A DNA stretch of 64,000 nucleotides from Arthrobacter hankyongi (lineage in GTDB: Bacteria > Actinomycetota > Actinomycetes > Actinomycetales > Micrococcaceae), in NCBI RefSeq assembly GCF_022012395.1, contig NZ_JAKLTQ010000010.1, forward strand, positions 62,001 to 126,000. Reading direction: 5' to 3'. Shown here in pieces: positions 34,422 to 43,091 of the stretch (its first letter is position 1; every line of letters starts with the position of its first letter). The notes beneath the pieces were generated by a model. It ran no database searches, was not told where the DNA came from, and saw only the letters and a list, made by a program, of their open reading frames with translations. Position numbers and translations under genes: made by a program.

Positions 34422-35405
34422 CTACCGGACCTCTGCCACAAGCTCATCGACGTTCACTTCCTTCTTGACGAAGCCGTACCTGAGCATCAGGTCGGACCAG
34501 ATCCTGACCCGCTCCACCGTCAGGTCCGGGTCGAAGACCGGCAGCTGCATGGTGTCGGCCACCTTCTGCGGCGTCTTGCTGAAGGTCGGCAGGATCTTGC
34601 GCACGGCCTGGGGATTCTCGGCCGCATACTCGGTGGCTTCCGCCATGGCGTCGACGAAGTCCTTGGCCGCCTCCGGGTCCTTGCCCAGGTAGTCCTGCGT
34701 GGTCACCAGGATCTGCTGGGTGGCACCGGGCACGGCCAGGGCGCCCGGGGACATGATCTCGCGCGCCCCGCTGGCCTTCGCGGCGTCGGTGAACGGGGCG
34801 ACGGTGCTGATTGCATCCACCTGCCCGGTTTCCAGGGAGTTGAGCATGCTGTCGAACGGCACCTCCAGGAATTTCACCTTGGAGCTGTCCGCGCCCGCCT
34901 CGTCCAGGGCCGCGCGCAGCGAGAGCTCGCCGCCGCCGCCCAGCCCGCCGACGGCAACGGCGCGCCCGTTCAGGTCGGCAGGGTCCTTCACGTCGCTGTC
35001 GGCGGCGACGAAGACCTTGCCGGTGTCCCGGGCCGGATCCTTGGTGGTCACCGAGGTGGTGCCCACGGCGCGCAGCGGGATGCCGGCGGAGGCGGCCTGC
35101 AGCACGTCGGCCGATCCCACCAGGCCGAACTGGGCGGCCCCGGAGACCAGGGCCGGGATGCGCGCCCCGGCGGTCGGGGCCACGCTGATGGTCACCTCTA
35201 GGTTCTTCTTCTTGAACAGCCCCTGCTGCTGCGCGAGGTAGACGGGGCTGGTATCTACCACGGGGGCCACTGTCACATTGATCTTCCGGGTTTCCCCGGC
35301 GTCGGCACTATTGGACGTGGAGGCGGCCGTCCCGCCGCAGGCGGTCAGGGCGAGCAGGCCGGCTCCGAGCAGGCCCGCTGTGAGGAGGTTCCGGGTCTTG
35401 GTCAT
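34422..35405 (-). CDS. ABC substrate-binding lipoprotein (NMT1/SsuA-like)
   Basis: 327 residues from ATG 35405, preceded by AAAGGA seven bases upstream. A lipoprotein signal (NLLTAGLLGAGLLALTAC) ends at LTAC. The mature part has INVTVAPVVDTSPVYLAQQQGLFKKKNLEVTI and VDAISTVAPFTDAA, typical of NMT1/SsuA proteins that bind sulfonates, nitrate, thiamine precursors or small heterocycles. It supplies the permease pair encoded downstream and lies 76 bp after the flavin-reductase gene. Ligand identity is not readable. Confidence 0.9.
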   Translation of the reverse strand: MTKTRNLLTAGLLGAGLLALTACGGTAASTSNSADAGETRKINVTVAPVVDTSPVYLAQQQGLFKKKNLEVTISVAPTAGARIPALVSGAAQFGLVGSADVLQAASAGIPLRAVGTTSVTTKDPARDTGKVFVAADSDVKDPADLNGRAVAVGGLGGGGELSLRAALDEAGADSSKVKFLEVPFDSMLNSLETGQVDAISTVAPFTDAAKASGAREIMSPGALAVPGATQQILVTTQDYLGKDPEAAKDFVDAMAEATEYAAENPQAVRKILPTFSKTPQKVADTMQLPVFDPDLTVERVRIWSDLMLRYGFVKKEVNVDELVAEVR

Positions 35406-35481
35406 GGTGATTCCTTTGTTCGGGGCCGCAGCGCGGCCTGCGCGCCCGGTGACCGGACGCGTGGTAGAGGACAAATGGTGC

Positions 35482-36705
35482 TTAGTGGTGGTGCAGGTTC
35501 TGTTGCCGGGACGCCGGAACTGTGCCGCCGATGGCTGCAGTGATGGCCGCCGCGGCCCGGCGCAGCCCGGCCAGCCGGCAGGGGTGCCCGGCCGAGTCCT
35601 GGCCGTCCAGTGAGTTCAGGGTCAGCAGCAGTGCCACCTGGCCGTCCGGGCCGAAGACCGGCACGGTCAGCGAATGCAGTGGGCCCGCCAACGGATCCGC
35701 TTCCACGGGGTGGCTGTGCGGCAGGCCACCGAGCAGCTGCGTCAGTTCCCGTTCGGCCGCCGGCAGCGGGCCGTGCGCCGCGAGCCGGTCCACGATCCCT
35801 TCCACGACCTGCCGCCGTTCGTCCGCCGGGACCGCCAGCCAGCCGCGCTCCCGGATACCGGCGAGCATCCGCGCCAAGGCTGCCCGGCTGCTGGCCGTGC
35901 CGTCTGTTCCGGCTTGGTGCTCCCCGCCGGCCATCCAGCGCTCGACCGCCGGCGGGTCCGCCCAGGCCACGAACCCTGCGCCCATCGGCGGCAGGAAGGG
36001 CAGCCGCAGTCCCACCTTGGTGACGTGGGCCGACGGGCCGCTGAAGGCCAGCTGGATCAGGTTCCCGCCGGCCCTGCCGGTGGCATGGCACTCGACGCCG
36101 AAGCGCCGGGACAGCTCCTCGATGTGCGGCCGGGCCAGGTCGGCCAGCAGCAGGTTCCCGGCCAGGACGTCCTCGCCGCCGGCGGTCAGCGTCAGGTTGC
36201 TGAAGCGGCCGTAGCCGCCTTGGAAGAACAGCAGAGGGACCCCTCCTCCGCCGTCGGCGTCAAGTCCGTCGACGGCGCCGACGGCGATGTAGTGGTCCCC
36301 GGCCGGGTGCACGTCGGTGAGCGTGCAGTCGATCCAGGCCAGCGAACCGTCGATCACCGGTGCACCCGACGGCGCGGGGTGCCAGGCCAGGTCGGCGAAG
36401 CGTTCGCCGTCGTGCCGGGCGAACCGGCGGCAGGTTTCGGCCTGCCCTGCGGACAGGACGTTGACGCAGAACCGGCCCAGGCTGCGGATCCGCTCGAAGG
36501 TGCCAGAGTTCCGCATCGGCATAAAGGACACCAGCGGCGGGTCCAGCGACACCGAGGCGAAGGAGCCCACTGTCATCCCGATGGGACCGCGCTCCGGGTC
36601 CAGCGCCGTGACGATGCAGACCCCGGTGGGATAGTTGCCCAGCACGCGCCGGAAGTGCAGCGGATCGGCAGTCGGCGGCGCGGCGGTGTGTTGTTCGGTG
36701 ATCAT
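35482..36705 (-). CDS. Flavin reductase fused to IclR-like effector domain
   Basis: 407 residues; GGAGGGGCC precedes ATG. The first ~170 residues are a flavin-reductase domain (FRRVLGNYPTGVCIVTALD; GMTVGSFASVSLDPPLVSFMP; FCVNVLSAGQ), which would reduce FMN with NAD(P)H for the neighbouring monooxygenase. The remaining ~225 residues resemble the ligand-binding domain of IclR regulators (DLARPHIEELSRRFGVECHATGRAGGN; VPADERRQVVEGI; LTVPVFGPDGQVALLLTLN), without an HTH. The IclR-like part may gate reductase activity by substrate. It is 10 bp after the monooxygenase gene. Confidence 0.85.
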   Translation of the reverse strand: MITEQHTAAPPTADPLHFRRVLGNYPTGVCIVTALDPERGPIGMTVGSFASVSLDPPLVSFMPMRNSGTFERIRSLGRFCVNVLSAGQAETCRRFARHDGERFADLAWHPAPSGAPVIDGSLAWIDCTLTDVHPAGDHYIAVGAVDGLDADGGGGVPLLFFQGGYGRFSNLTLTAGGEDVLAGNLLLADLARPHIEELSRRFGVECHATGRAGGNLIQLAFSGPSAHVTKVGLRLPFLPPMGAGFVAWADPPAVERWMAGGEHQAGTDGTASSRAALARMLAGIRERGWLAVPADERRQVVEGIVDRLAAHGPLPAAERELTQLLGGLPHSHPVEADPLAGPLHSLTVPVFGPDGQVALLLTLNSLDGQDSAGHPCRLAGLRRAAAAITAAIGGTVPASRQQNLHHH

Positions 36706-36715
36706 GGCCCCTCCG

Positions 36716-37924
36716 CTAGATCATCCGGCGGTTCTCGGGCGTCTGCAGCCCCAGGATGAATTCGCCGTGGAGCTCGAAGCCGACCTCGCCGAGCACCCCG
36801 TGGGCCAGGATCGTGTTGATGTCGCGCAGTAGGCGGGGCAGCACGCCGGTTTCCATGATGGCCTCCGCGCCGGCATGCCGGAAGGCCCGGGTGATCACCC
36901 GCTGGGCCGTCTGACCGGCGTGGGAGGAGGCGGTCTGCATGTAGTCCTGCAGCTCCAGGTCCATGGCACCGCCGGCGGCGAGCTGGTCTCGGACCCGCCC
37001 AGTGGCCTCCAGCCCGAGGGCGCGGGCCGCGCGCAGGGCGGCATCCAGCTCCCCCAGTTCGCGCTGGAACCAGGACGAGTCGGCCAGGCTGGTGGCCGCG
37101 CCGATGTTAATGCGGCTGCCGCGGCGCTTGGTCGGTGCCATCCGGGTGATTTCGTCCAGGGCCCGGCGTCCGGCTCCCAGGACCATGCCCATGTGCATCT
37201 GCAGTACGTAGGGCACCATGCCCAGGCGCGCCAGCGGGGTGTCGCTGCGCTTGACCGGACCCAGCGGGTTGAACACCATCGCATCGGAGACGAAGACCTC
37301 GTCGGCACGGAAGGTCGTGGATCCGGTGGCCTTCATGCCCAGGACGTGCCAGGTGTCCAGCACCTCGACCTCGGCGACGGGGATCAGGGCCATCCGCCGC
37401 TCAGTGCCGCCGTCCGCGTCGTCGACCAGGAACGACGCCGAAACGAAGTCGGCGTGATGGATGCCGCTGACGAAGTCCCACTGGCCGGCCACCCGGTAGC
37501 CGCCGTCGACGCGCTGCGCAGAGCCGGGGCGGAGGGAACCTGCCTTCAGCGGCAGCCGGTCGCGGAAGACGACGGCGGCCTGGGCCGGCTCCAGCTGGGT
37601 GGCCAGCTGGCCGGCGCCCTCGAGCAGGATCGTGGTGGTCCAGGCGGTGCTCGGATCGATGTAGCCGATGGCCTCGATGATTTCGAACGCCGTGGGCGGA
37701 TCGACCACGTTGCCGCCCAGGTCATCCGGGGTCATGATGCCCAGGATGCCGCTCTCCCGCAGGGCGGCGACAGCGTCGTCGGCCAGCCGGCCCTCCCGCT
37801 GGCCCTGCTCCACGCCCGCCGCGAGGCGTTCGCTGATCTTCTGCACCTGGGCCAGGGCGTGGGCCCGCCGTTCCAGCGGCGCTTGCGGCCAGTTCGATGT
37901 CTGCTTCACTGCGACTGTGGTCAC
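36716..37924 (-). CDS. Acyl-CoA-dehydrogenase-fold FMN-dependent monooxygenase (DszC-like)
   Basis: 402 residues starting at GTG 37924 after AAGGAGAAGTTCC. The three-domain acyl-CoA dehydrogenase fold is recognisable: helical N-terminus (ALRESGILGIMTPDDLGGN), middle beta domain (GSLRPGSAQRVDGGYRVAGQWDFVSGIHHADFVSASFLV; VLGMKATGSTTFRADEVFV) and helical C-terminus. The residues fit the two-component FMNH2-dependent hydroxylases (DszC, HsaA, HpaB-like) rather than true dehydrogenases. With the flavin reductase next door it makes a two-component oxygenase, probably opening or hydroxylating the imported ring. First gene of the nine-gene operon. Confidence 0.88.
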   Translation of the reverse strand: MTTVAVKQTSNWPQAPLERRAHALAQVQKISERLAAGVEQGQREGRLADDAVAALRESGILGIMTPDDLGGNVVDPPTAFEIIEAIGYIDPSTAWTTTILLEGAGQLATQLEPAQAAVVFRDRLPLKAGSLRPGSAQRVDGGYRVAGQWDFVSGIHHADFVSASFLVDDADGGTERRMALIPVAEVEVLDTWHVLGMKATGSTTFRADEVFVSDAMVFNPLGPVKRSDTPLARLGMVPYVLQMHMGMVLGAGRRALDEITRMAPTKRRGSRINIGAATSLADSSWFQRELGELDAALRAARALGLEATGRVRDQLAAGGAMDLELQDYMQTASSHAGQTAQRVITRAFRHAGAEAIMETGVLPRLLRDINTILAHGVLGEVGFELHGEFILGLQTPENRRMI

Positions 37925-38030
37925 GGAACTTCTCCTTGGAAAGGGTGGATCGGGTTACTCCATGGTTCGGCAAATGTGACGCGCTCCACATCACTGGAAC
38001 TCCGTATCTTTGGCGTACCCCTGCGCAGAC

Positions 38031-38058
38031 ACCCATCATGATAGGGACCATGATGGGT
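38031..38058. promoter_or_regulatory. Perfect 10-bp inverted repeat in the LuxR/monooxygenase promoter
   Basis: ACCCATCATG (38031-38040) and CATGATGGGT (38049-38058) with an 8-bp spacer lie 43 bp before the regulator start, within the 176-bp divergent region. It is the strongest operator candidate for the regulator. Confidence 0.65.
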
Positions 38059-38100
38059 GCTGGGCCGCCGGGTGGCCCCGACTGAAGGCGGTGAACGGAC

Positions 38101-40488
38101 ATGGAGTGGCCCGTGCGGGGACGTGGCGTGGAGGCGGACGAGGTTCTGGCCCTGCTGGAGTCGGCGCGGCTGGTGACCGTGACAGGTCCGGCCGGCGTGG
38201 GTAAGACGGTGCTGGCCCGCCGGGTGCTCTCCCGCGCCGGCGGGACCGAACAGGACTGGTTCACGCCCGACGGCGTGCCCGGGGACGCGCTGCGCGAACG
38301 CATTGGTGTGCGCCTGGACGCGCAGGGTGCCGGGGCGCGGCCGCTGATCGTCCTGGACACGGCCCCCGGGGATGCCGCCGTGCCCGCGCTGGTGTCCGCG
38401 CTGCTGGATGACCGGCCGGCCCTGCGGATCCTGGCCACCTCCCGCGGCCGCCTGGCCCTGCCGACCGAACGCCAGTTCTGCCTGCGTCCGTTCGACGTGC
38501 CGGAGCTTCCGCGCCACGGCATGCCGGACGACGAGTGGTTCGAGCGCGCGCCTGCCGTGGCCCTGTACCTGGACCGCGCGGCCTCCGCCGCCCGCAGCCT
38601 CACCCCGGACAGGGAAACCTGCGCGGCCGCCATCGCCGTCTGCCGCCGGCTCGGCGGCCTGCCCCTGGCCATCCACCTCGCCGCGCTGCGCGCCAATGTG
38701 CTCTCCGCCGAGGCACAGCTGCGGGAGCTGGAACGGCCGCTGGACTTCCTCACGGTCCGGGGTCCTGCCTCCGCAGATCCCGAGGGTTCCTCCCGCCACA
38801 GTTCGCTGCGGCGGAGCCTGGAGGCCGGGCTGGACGGACTGCCGGCCGGCGCCCTTGAGGTGCTCTCCGTGCTGGCCCGCTTCCCCGAGGGCTGCTCGCT
38901 GCGGACCCTGCGCTGCGCACAGCTACCCGGCGGCGGGGACCCGCTGGACGAGCTTTCCGTCCTGGCCGACGCGGCCCTCGTGACCCCCGAAGCCGAGCCC
39001 GCGGGCGGGACCCGCTTCCGCACGGACCTCTTCTACCAGGAGCTGTTCCGGGAGGCGGCAGCATCCGAGAGGGTCTGTGCCGCCGTACAGCGGATCCGGC
39101 AGGCGGTGCTCGCTAGGTGTAGCACCGCCGCTGCTGCCCGCGGCCCCGCCTGGGAAGAGGCCTCGCGCTGGTTCACCGCAGAATACGGGAACCTCCTGGA
39201 GCACTTCGCGGACTGCCTGCGCCGGCAGGACATCGTCGAGGCGATCGGGATCGTGGACCTGCTCTGCCGGTTCTGGGTCCATTCCGGCCGGATCGAGGAG
39301 GGCATACACACCGTGGAAGCTCTCGGGGAGCCGGACGGCCTGGATTTCCCCGCCCGGGCCAAGCTGGCAGGCACCCGCGGCCGGCTCCTGGCCCACCACG
39401 CCTCGTATACCAGTGCCTATTCGGACCTGGCCGACGCCGTCGCCTTCTGGCGGCAGGCGGGGGACGCACCCAGGATTGCCGAGGCGCTGGCGGCCTTCGC
39501 CGCGGCGGCGCTGGAGGTCGACGGCTGGCCCGCCGCCCGGCAGGCCGCCGAAGAGGCGGTGCGGCTGTTCCGCGGACTGGGCGACGAGTGGTCGGTGGCC
39601 CGCACCCTCGGCCAGCTCGGCGCCTTCGCCGCGGACGTGCCCGGCGAGGAGGAGTTCGCCCGGCGCTGCCTGGAATCCTCGGCCGCGGACCTGCAGACGC
39701 TGGGCGACGCCGGGGCGGCGAGCCTGCCGCTGGAACAGCTGGGCCGGCTGCTGCTCGACGACGGCAACTACCAGCAGGCACAGCTGGTGCTTGAGCACGG
39801 GCTGCGGGAAATGCGCACCGTCGCCGACCACTTCCGGGTCTCGGCGCACCTGAACCTGTTAGCCCTGGTGGACATGGCCTCCGGCCGCGCGACCGATGCC
39901 ACCGGCAGGTACTTCGAGAGCCTGCAGCTCACCGTGGAGCTGGGCCTCAAGGGCAGGGCGGTCTGGTGCCTGGAGGGACTGCACGACTCCCTGACGGCCC
40001 TGGGCTGTACGGAGGCGGCGGCCGCTGCCGCGGCGTGTGCGGTCTCGTTGCGGGAGGAACTGGACCTGCACGATTGGGTGGAGGCCTGTTCCCCGAAACG
40101 GTCCACGGCACACGGCGGGCCGGACCTGCCACGGGCGGTACGGATGGTGCTCACGGGCCGGACGGTGTGGCCGCCGGCGGCGGTCCTGGACCAGGTCCCG
40201 GCGGTGTTGTCCGGGCTGGCGGAAGCGGCCGCCGCGGAGGAGGCGCCCATCCGCTCCGGGCCGCGCCCGGACGGCCTGACCCCGCGGGAGATCGAAATCC
40301 TCGGGCTGATCGGCAGCGGCATGACCAGCCGGGCCATCGCGGCCCGGCTGGTCATCAGCATCGACACCGTCGGCCGGCACATCACCAACCTGTACCGGAA
40401 GATCGGCGCCCGTGGCCGGGCCGACGCCACCGCCTACGCCCTGCACATGGGGCTGGTGCCCGAACCCACTGGCGGACCCAGACCTTAG
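38101..40488 (+). CDS. LuxR-family regulator with N-terminal STAND-type ATPase
   Basis: 795 residues. Walker A GPAGVGKT (29-36) opens a STAND/NB-ARC-like ATPase (LIVLDTAPGD; ILATSRGRLALPTERQFCLRPFDVPEL), followed by a winged-helix-like region and an alpha-helical TPR-like part (about 370-680), and ending in a LuxR HTH (LTPREIEILGLIGSGMTSRAIAARLVISIDTVGRHITNLYRKIG). MalT is a comparable ATP- and ligand-switched activator. It is divergent from the nine-gene operon, which it probably activates. A ribosome-binding site is weak, so the start could be a few codons off. Confidence 0.9.
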   Translation: MEWPVRGRGVEADEVLALLESARLVTVTGPAGVGKTVLARRVLSRAGGTEQDWFTPDGVPGDALRERIGVRLDAQGAGARPLIVLDTAPGDAAVPALVSALLDDRPALRILATSRGRLALPTERQFCLRPFDVPELPRHGMPDDEWFERAPAVALYLDRAASAARSLTPDRETCAAAIAVCRRLGGLPLAIHLAALRANVLSAEAQLRELERPLDFLTVRGPASADPEGSSRHSSLRRSLEAGLDGLPAGALEVLSVLARFPEGCSLRTLRCAQLPGGGDPLDELSVLADAALVTPEAEPAGGTRFRTDLFYQELFREAAASERVCAAVQRIRQAVLARCSTAAAARGPAWEEASRWFTAEYGNLLEHFADCLRRQDIVEAIGIVDLLCRFWVHSGRIEEGIHTVEALGEPDGLDFPARAKLAGTRGRLLAHHASYTSAYSDLADAVAFWRQAGDAPRIAEALAAFAAAALEVDGWPAARQAAEEAVRLFRGLGDEWSVARTLGQLGAFAADVPGEEEFARRCLESSAADLQTLGDAGAASLPLEQLGRLLLDDGNYQQAQLVLEHGLREMRTVADHFRVSAHLNLLALVDMASGRATDATGRYFESLQLTVELGLKGRAVWCLEGLHDSLTALGCTEAAAAAAACAVSLREELDLHDWVEACSPKRSTAHGGPDLPRAVRMVLTGRTVWPPAAVLDQVPAVLSGLAEAAAAEEAPIRSGPRPDGLTPREIEILGLIGSGMTSRAIAARLVISIDTVGRHITNLYRKIGARGRADATAYALHMGLVPEPTGGPRP

Positions 40489-40913
40489 GCCTTGGGCCGG
40501 GCGAACACCTGCCGGGACTCCCGGGCCGCGATCCGCCACACGCCGTCCTCGCGGCGGTAGGTGTCGATGTACTCGCCCACTGCGGCGGGATCCGCCGGCT
40601 TGGGCCCTTCCTGCGGCCCCATGAACAGGATGTAGTCGAGCCTGCCGGTGATCTCATCGGCCGAGACCAACTGGAGCCGGTGGATGCCCAGGATGGTCCG
40701 GGAGACCTTGTCCTGCGCGGTCCGGTTGTCTGCGAAACACTGCAACTGCTCGGTGCCCTGATGGGTTTTGCCTGCTGCGGTAAAGCTGCCGTCCCGCGTA
40801 AACAGGCTGGCGAACCCCTCTGGAATCCCGTGGTCCAGCCGCCAGTTGAACTCGCCCACGAGATCCTCGATGCTGGTCCGGGTCTCTGTGTTGATGCCGG
40901 CGCCAAAGGCCAT
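40485..40913 (-). CDS. SnoaL/NTF2-like protein
   Basis: 142 residues, preceded by a strong GAAGGAGGAGGAACC. The NTF2-like cone fold is suggested by IEDLVGEFNWRLDHGIPEGFASLFTRDGSF, HQGTEQLQCFADNR and the late GEYIDTYRREDGVWRIAARESRQVF. Such proteins are small isomerases, dehydratases or ring-hydroxylase-type helpers. Its stop overlaps that of the LuxR gene in convergent orientation. It may assist the oxidative pathway, but no catalytic residue is certain. Confidence 0.8.
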   Translation of the reverse strand: MAFGAGINTETRTSIEDLVGEFNWRLDHGIPEGFASLFTRDGSFTAAGKTHQGTEQLQCFADNRTAQDKVSRTILGIHRLQLVSADEITGRLDYILFMGPQEGPKPADPAAVGEYIDTYRREDGVWRIAARESRQVFARPKA

Positions 40914-41309
40914 GGTTCCTCCTCCTTCGATACTTCGGACGCCCCGGCGGCGCCCAGCATCAAACTACGCCCAATGGAAGGCGCGCCGCTTCACAGGAAA
41001 TCGGGATTCTTTTGGCCAATGGCTGCTCCCTTTCGGCAGATCCTGTCCAACAGAAGTCCCTTCCCGGAAAAGCGGGCGTGTCCTTGCTGTTGCGGTACGG
41101 ACGCAGCTCGAAGTGCTTGGGCCGGGGACGCCCGCAGCGGCGTCCGCTGAGCAGGCCCGAGCGCCAGCGGCTGTTTGGGCACACGGACGACGAGGTGGTC
41201 AGGCTGCGGCAGAAAGGAAAGGGCTGGTTGTCCCGGCGCCGGTCCGTGCCCACCGCCATTCCCCTGTAGTCAGTTCGATAAACGGGCGGGGAAACGCGTC
41301 CTGGCCTAG
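40914..41309. other. Gene-free gap
   Basis: About 400 bp between the SnoaL-like start and the GntR stop. Short frames here lack ribosome-binding sites. It presumably holds the promoter of the SnoaL-like gene; nothing else was recognised. Confidence 0.45.
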
Positions 41310-41996
41310 CTAGGAGGCTTCCTGCGTTTCGGCGAGGGATTCGACGAGCCCGGATTCCAGCACCACGCGTACCGTTGCCTCGTAGTGCGACCGTAGCAGT
41401 TCGGCAAGCTTCCCGGCATCGCGTGCCAGGGCTGCGTTGAGGATGTCCCGGTGTTCGCCCTCCACGTCGCGGGCATTCGGCTTCACGTACGGTGCGGCCC
41501 AGCAGCGGTAGAGCTCAGTCGAGTCGGCTAGATCGGAGGCCAGCTTGACCATGGGCGGGCACCCGCAGGCCTCGAGCAGCTTGAGGTGGAATGCCTTGTG
41601 TGCCTTCTGCCAGTCTGCGTCGACGTGAGCCGGATCCTCGGGGCTGCGGCGCGGCGTGCGGGCCAGCTGGTGGTGGGCTGCAGTGAGCTCGGACTCCCAG
41701 ACGACGTCCCCCCGTTCCAGCGCCAGCCGGGTGGCGAGCTCCTCGGTGACGCAACGCAGTTCGGTGAGGTCGGCCAACTCACGGAGATTCAGCTCGCGGA
41801 CAAAAAACCCGCGGTTCGGCCTTGTGACGACCAGCCCGTCGCCGGCCAGCCGGGTCAGGGCCTCGCGCACCACGGTGCTGCTGGTGCCCAGGCGCTCCGC
41901 CATCGCCACCGGCTGGAGCTTCTCGCCCGGCCGCCAGTCACCTCGAAGGATTCCGGCGCGGATCTTATCCACGATCCGCGGTCCCGCTTTCACCAT
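41310..41996 (-). CDS. GntR-family regulator, FadR/FCD type (copy 1)
   Basis: 228 residues; GGGAGGACC precedes the ATG. The winged HTH lies at 8-70 (IRAGILRGDWRPGEKLQPVAMAERLGTSSTVVREALTRLAGDGLV) and the helical FCD effector domain at 85-215, including the metal-site-type His in AHHQL, KAHKAFHLKLL and GEHRDILNAAL. It is divergent from the aromatic catabolic operon at 42204 and probably represses it. Strong sequence similarity to the second GntR at 46751 (TSSTVVREAL, ERGD.VWES, AAHH.L..TPR) indicates a paralogous pair serving neighbouring operons. Confidence 0.9.
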   Translation of the reverse strand: MVKAGPRIVDKIRAGILRGDWRPGEKLQPVAMAERLGTSSTVVREALTRLAGDGLVVTRPNRGFFVRELNLRELADLTELRCVTEELATRLALERGDVVWESELTAAHHQLARTPRRSPEDPAHVDADWQKAHKAFHLKLLEACGCPPMVKLASDLADSTELYRCWAAPYVKPNARDVEGEHRDILNAALARDAGKLAELLRSHYEATVRVVLESGLVESLAETQEAS

Positions 41997-42059
41997 CGGT
42001 CCTCCCTCTGTGCCGTTCTTTTCCTGGGCGCTTCCCTCTATAGTCTACAAAATTACAAA

Positions 42060-42103
42060 TAGTATTTTTTTCCTTGACTAGTATTCTATTTTGAGTTTAG
42101 GGT
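42060..42103 (+). promoter_or_regulatory. Promoter and direct repeats before the aromatic operon
   Basis: TTGACT (42074-42079) and TAGGGT (42098-42103), 18 bp apart, form a good promoter for the operon at 42204. TAGTATT occurs twice (42060-42066 and 42079-42085), 19 bp apart, overlapping the -35, and may bind the GntR protein. The area is a sharp AT-rich dip. Confidence 0.6.
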
Positions 42104-42203
42104 TGTGGCCAGCCCCACAGCGTAGGCAATCGTGCCGGCGCAGCTGGCAAACCCAATCCCGGTCCTGCAGCGGGCATCCGCCGTGACGAAAGGAAACACC
42201 ATC

Positions 42204-43058
42204 ATGAAATACGCATCTTTCACTGCCGCGGACGGGTCCGCCACCTGGGGCGTCATCGAGGAGGGGCGGGCGTTTGACCTCGGCCCGTCGGGCGCCGGCC
42301 TGGCCCCGAGCCTGCGGGCGGCCGTGGAGCAGGGCCTGTTCGGCGCCGTCACCGCCGGGCAGTACCAGGCCGCCCCGGCGCGGCCGGAGGACGGGATCGG
42401 GTTCCTGCCGGCGATCACCGATCCGGGCAAGATCATCTGCATCGGGGTGAACTACAGGACCCACCAGGAGGAGTCGGGCAAGACCGGGCAGACCGCGCCC
42501 ACGGTCTTCACCCGGTTTGCCGATACCCAGATGGGCCACCGGGCCCCGGCGGTGATGCCGGCCAGCACCACGAAGTTCGACTACGAGGGCGAAATGGCCC
42601 TGGTCATCGGCCGGGAGGCCTGGCACGTGGCCGAGGAGGAGGCCTGGGACTACATCGCCGGCTACGGGGCCTACAACGACTTCTCGGTCCGGGACTGGCA
42701 GAAGGCCGCCAGCCAGTGGATCCCGGGCAAGAACTTCCCCTCCACCGGCGCCTTCGGCCCCTACCTGGTCCCGGCCGCGGACCTGGGCGGCGTTAACAGG
42801 CTCACCCTGGAGACCCGGGTCAACGGCGAAACCCGGCAGAAGGCCTCGGTGGCCGACCTGTACTTCCCCATCCCGCAGCTGATCGCCTACGTCACCGGCT
42901 TCACCCGGCTCTCCCCGGGCGACGTGATCGTCACCGGCACCCCCGGCGGCGTGGGCCTGTTCTGGGGCGAGGGCGGCCTGCTGGCCGACGGCGACGTCGT
43001 CGAGGTCGAAATCACCGGCCTGGGCACCCTGGCCAACACCGTCGAACGCGAACGCTAA
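42204..43058 (+). CDS. Fumarylacetoacetate hydrolase-family protein
   Basis: 284 residues from ATG 42204 after AAAGGA. The FAH signature is present: ICIGVNYRTHQEESG, FDYEGEMALVIGREAW (Glu and Asp metal ligands) and VIVTGTPGGVGLF. FAH proteins hydrolyse carbon-carbon bonds of ring-cleavage products or act as 2-hydroxyhepta-2,4-diene-1,7-dioate isomerases. It heads an operon with an FAD hydroxylase, a quinone reductase and an extradiol dioxygenase, so it most likely processes the meta-cleavage product. The GntR protein facing it probably regulates it. Confidence 0.93.
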   Translation: MKYASFTAADGSATWGVIEEGRAFDLGPSGAGLAPSLRAAVEQGLFGAVTAGQYQAAPARPEDGIGFLPAITDPGKIICIGVNYRTHQEESGKTGQTAPTVFTRFADTQMGHRAPAVMPASTTKFDYEGEMALVIGREAWHVAEEEAWDYIAGYGAYNDFSVRDWQKAASQWIPGKNFPSTGAFGPYLVPAADLGGVNRLTLETRVNGETRQKASVADLYFPIPQLIAYVTGFTRLSPGDVIVTGTPGGVGLFWGEGGLLADGDVVEVEITGLGTLANTVERER

Positions 43059-43091
43059 GCGCGGCCGGAAGAGCCCAGGAAGGACTGGTTG

